In this document: positions 28,601 to 30,461 of the stretch, piece after piece | Layout: each line of letters begins with the position of its first letter | Position numbering within the stretch: the stretch's first letter is position 1 | Assembly (NCBI GenBank): GCA_900095095.1 | Contig: FMBT01000641.1 | Coordinates: 1-30,461, forward strand | From: Fragilariopsis cylindrus CCMP1102 | Taxonomy: Eukaryota; Bacillariophyta; Bacillariophyceae; Bacillariales; Bacillariaceae | Direction of reading: 5' to 3' | Length of the DNA stretch: 30,461 bases | Notes under the pieces: model-generated | The model's database searches: none | The model's input: the letters and a program-made list of their open reading frames with translations, nothing else | Told to the model about the DNA's origin: nothing | Translations under genes and position numbers: made by a program

Positions 28601-29860
28601 TTTGTTATTCCGTTGACATTGAAAAGTTTACTGTTCTGTTCATTCATCATGTTTTGAAAGAGGTCAGCGACTACTGTGATGATCTAATGCACTGTATTGC
28701 TTTGTAATCTTCCAATCTTTGTTGGCCTACCTTGGGTTTTGCTATGAACAAGCAAGCTTATCAGAGGTTGCTATGCTAGTATTAGCACTGATGACACTAT
28801 GTTCAGATCAGTTGAAAGAAAAGATTCAAAACAAGCGGAATACAAACAATACAAGAGGTAGAAGAGCAACTAGTGCACCAAGTTAAACATGATTAATATA
28901 GAATTAAAGGGGGTTGATGCCAACCACTGACTCACAAGCTTTTGTATGGTGGTGAGGATGGCGCAGTGGCATCCGTATCTTTGAAAAGTACAGGCTATAT
29001 AGTATAGTAGCAGAAGGTAGCATAGTAATCTATGGTAGAGAATTTTTTTTCTCTGTCACATTTGTATAACAATGATAGACACTTCTGTATGAGTACTTTA
29101 GCTTGAATTTTTATCCATCTATTATCCTCCTCTCTAAGCCCTCTTGTGGCAGTACAAAAGGTTGCCTGTCAACCCTGCTATACAACCTCACATGTTCTTC
29201 CTCAACAATCCAAATTAAACCACAAAAATATATCAAATTTGTCATTAAGTTTTAACTAAACATATTATTGAATCAATGGAGGAATAGTAATATATAAATA
29301 TGAGACCATACTTCTTGCCCTATTACAAATGTTATTAGTGTTTTGATTTATTGATGATATGTAATTCTCTTACGTGCCCTTCATTTTTGGACATGTCAAA
29401 ATGATTCCGCTTTTAGCTGCACCTTCCCACAAGTAAGTGTGCCCCCTTCCTTGTGGAAATATGGCACAATAATATGCTTTTAAACAATTCAAAGCAGTTG
29501 TATCAATGATAGAAGAGGACATTGTCACATTCAAAGCAAATCAATGATGATACATTATGAAAGGACATGAGGCAGTGGGATAGTATGGATACATCTCATA
29601 ATAAGTTTCCATGGATATCCTCTTGCTGTTTTACTATCCTATTGAAATGCCATGATATCACGAGCAATATTGAATCCCTGATCACACTGGTACCACTAAA
29701 CTGCAGTTAAAAGATTGCAACTATTACAATCATATTCTTAAAATGGAGATATTGGAGCTCATGTTTCAAAATTATCTGGTCTACACTTTCTTGCTTAAAA
29801 GAGCAATTGTGTTTCTTTTGATTCTTGCAATTTACCAATTAATTTTAGTTCCATTTTTAG
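28600..29860. other. Second CpG-depleted, gene-empty block
   Basis: About 6 CG dinucleotides by hand count in 28681-29820, again with plentiful TG/CA. No readable transposase, polymerase or terminal repeats. A 69-codon ATG frame at 29743-29952 (plus) contains a hydrophobic span (RAIVFLLILAIYQLILVPFL) and a Lys-rich end. I give it low weight as a gene; it could be a fragment of a decayed element. Confidence 0.5.
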
Positions 29861-30461
29861 GTCATTTTACTCGTGGAACTTTGACAAAATTTTTACACGA
29901 GATAACGTGGGACAACAAAAAACCTGAGAAGCTTAAAACAATAAAAGGATGACAGGCGCGGCGGCATCAACTTCAACCCCAAAGATTTCTTTAGCCAGCA
30001 GCACCGCCCTGCCACACGTAATACATTAACGATGTATTCATCAAAATCTTAGGTTGACATCATCGGATCATCTCAACATAGCTCCAGTAGAAACGATTGT
30101 TTCCTTCATCGTAGCTTCGATCAACTCGTCGATCATCATTTATTTTTCGACAAACTGATCAAGGAGTTCCTTCTTCGCACCAATCTTCAAAGGACAATTA
30201 CACGACGGATTCGATAAAAGTAGGAAGAGGTTGAAAGGAATAACGACCTTACTACAAGATTATTCTCTCATACAAAATACTGAGATGATGACGACGAACG
30301 ACAACCACTTTCGTTTTCCACCACTTACAGGGAACGTCCTTGTCGTCGGAGGGACTCTCGTACTCGGTATCGTTAGCATATAGAAATCAAACAGTAGGGC
30401 AAATGCAATATTACTGCTTCATCCCTTGATACGAAGGATTTTATTCGAGGAGACATATTCC
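29861..30461. other. Right-hand end, unassigned
   Basis: CpG content returns to normal. A 32-codon ATG frame at 30285-30383 (plus) ends in a hydrophobic segment (GNVLVVGGTLVLGIVSI), and an open frame at about 30055-30210 has mixed protein-like composition (DQLVDHHLFFDKLIKEF). Either could be an exon of a gene running beyond the window; neither can be confirmed. Confidence 0.3.

Overview
The window looks like nuclear DNA of a diatom or close stramenopile relative. It is AT-rich, with short GT-AG introns (about 50-190 nt in most genes), poly-Asn/Asp/Ser/Gln tracts in proteins and microsatellites between genes. The gene set is plainly eukaryotic: a 26S proteasome ATPase, an RBM42-type RRM protein, an ABHD17-type hydrolase and a MATH-BTB protein. 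The diatom assignment is inference from style and gene content; no ribosomal marker is present.

Layout. 1-2962 (minus): a decayed pair of carbohydrate genes, a uronate isomerase-like amidohydrolase (running off the left edge) and a mannitol dehydrogenase/uronate reductase-like gene, both broken by many one-base indels and one in-frame stop. 3709-4583 (minus): an acidic nuclear-type protein with a 10-nt first coding exon. 5376-7955 (plus): an 859-residue protein with an FHA-like N-terminus, a Cys/His-rich middle and a coiled coil. 8208-9677 (minus): UDP-glucose 4-epimerase, two exons, with an N-terminal membrane segment. 10487-12941 (plus): a three-exon disordered protein with a SUMO-interaction-type motif and a perfect 45-nt internal duplication. 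13671-14924 (minus): MATH-BTB-BACK protein with a SAP-like tail. 15539-16027 (plus): a small two-exon acidic protein. 16639-18215 (minus): ABHD17-type depalmitoylase, three exons. 18216-21516: a 3.3-kb gene-poor stretch containing a strongly CpG-depleted block. 21517-22578 (minus): RBM42-like protein, divergent from the proteasome ATPase RPT1 (23109-25322, plus, two exons with an 837-nt intron). 25930-28560: a tandem segmental duplication carrying a small secreted, GPI-anchor-like protein (intact copy 26268-26693, broken copy 27658-28129). 28600-30461: a second CpG-depleted block and unassigned sequence.

How the genes relate. Most are independent single-gene units. The exceptions are the two broken carbohydrate genes, whose families catalyse consecutive steps of uronate breakdown and which lie adjacent on one strand, and the duplicated secreted-protein genes. 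The other multi-exon genes reassemble in frame with canonical splice sites, so the damage in the left-hand pair is not easily put down to poor sequence across the whole window. The best candidates for something undescribed are the broken uronate gene pair, the FHA-like/Cys-His/coiled-coil protein, the SIM protein with a duplicated 15-residue motif, the SAP-tailed MATH-BTB protein, and the duplicated tail-anchored secreted family with its patch of near-identity.
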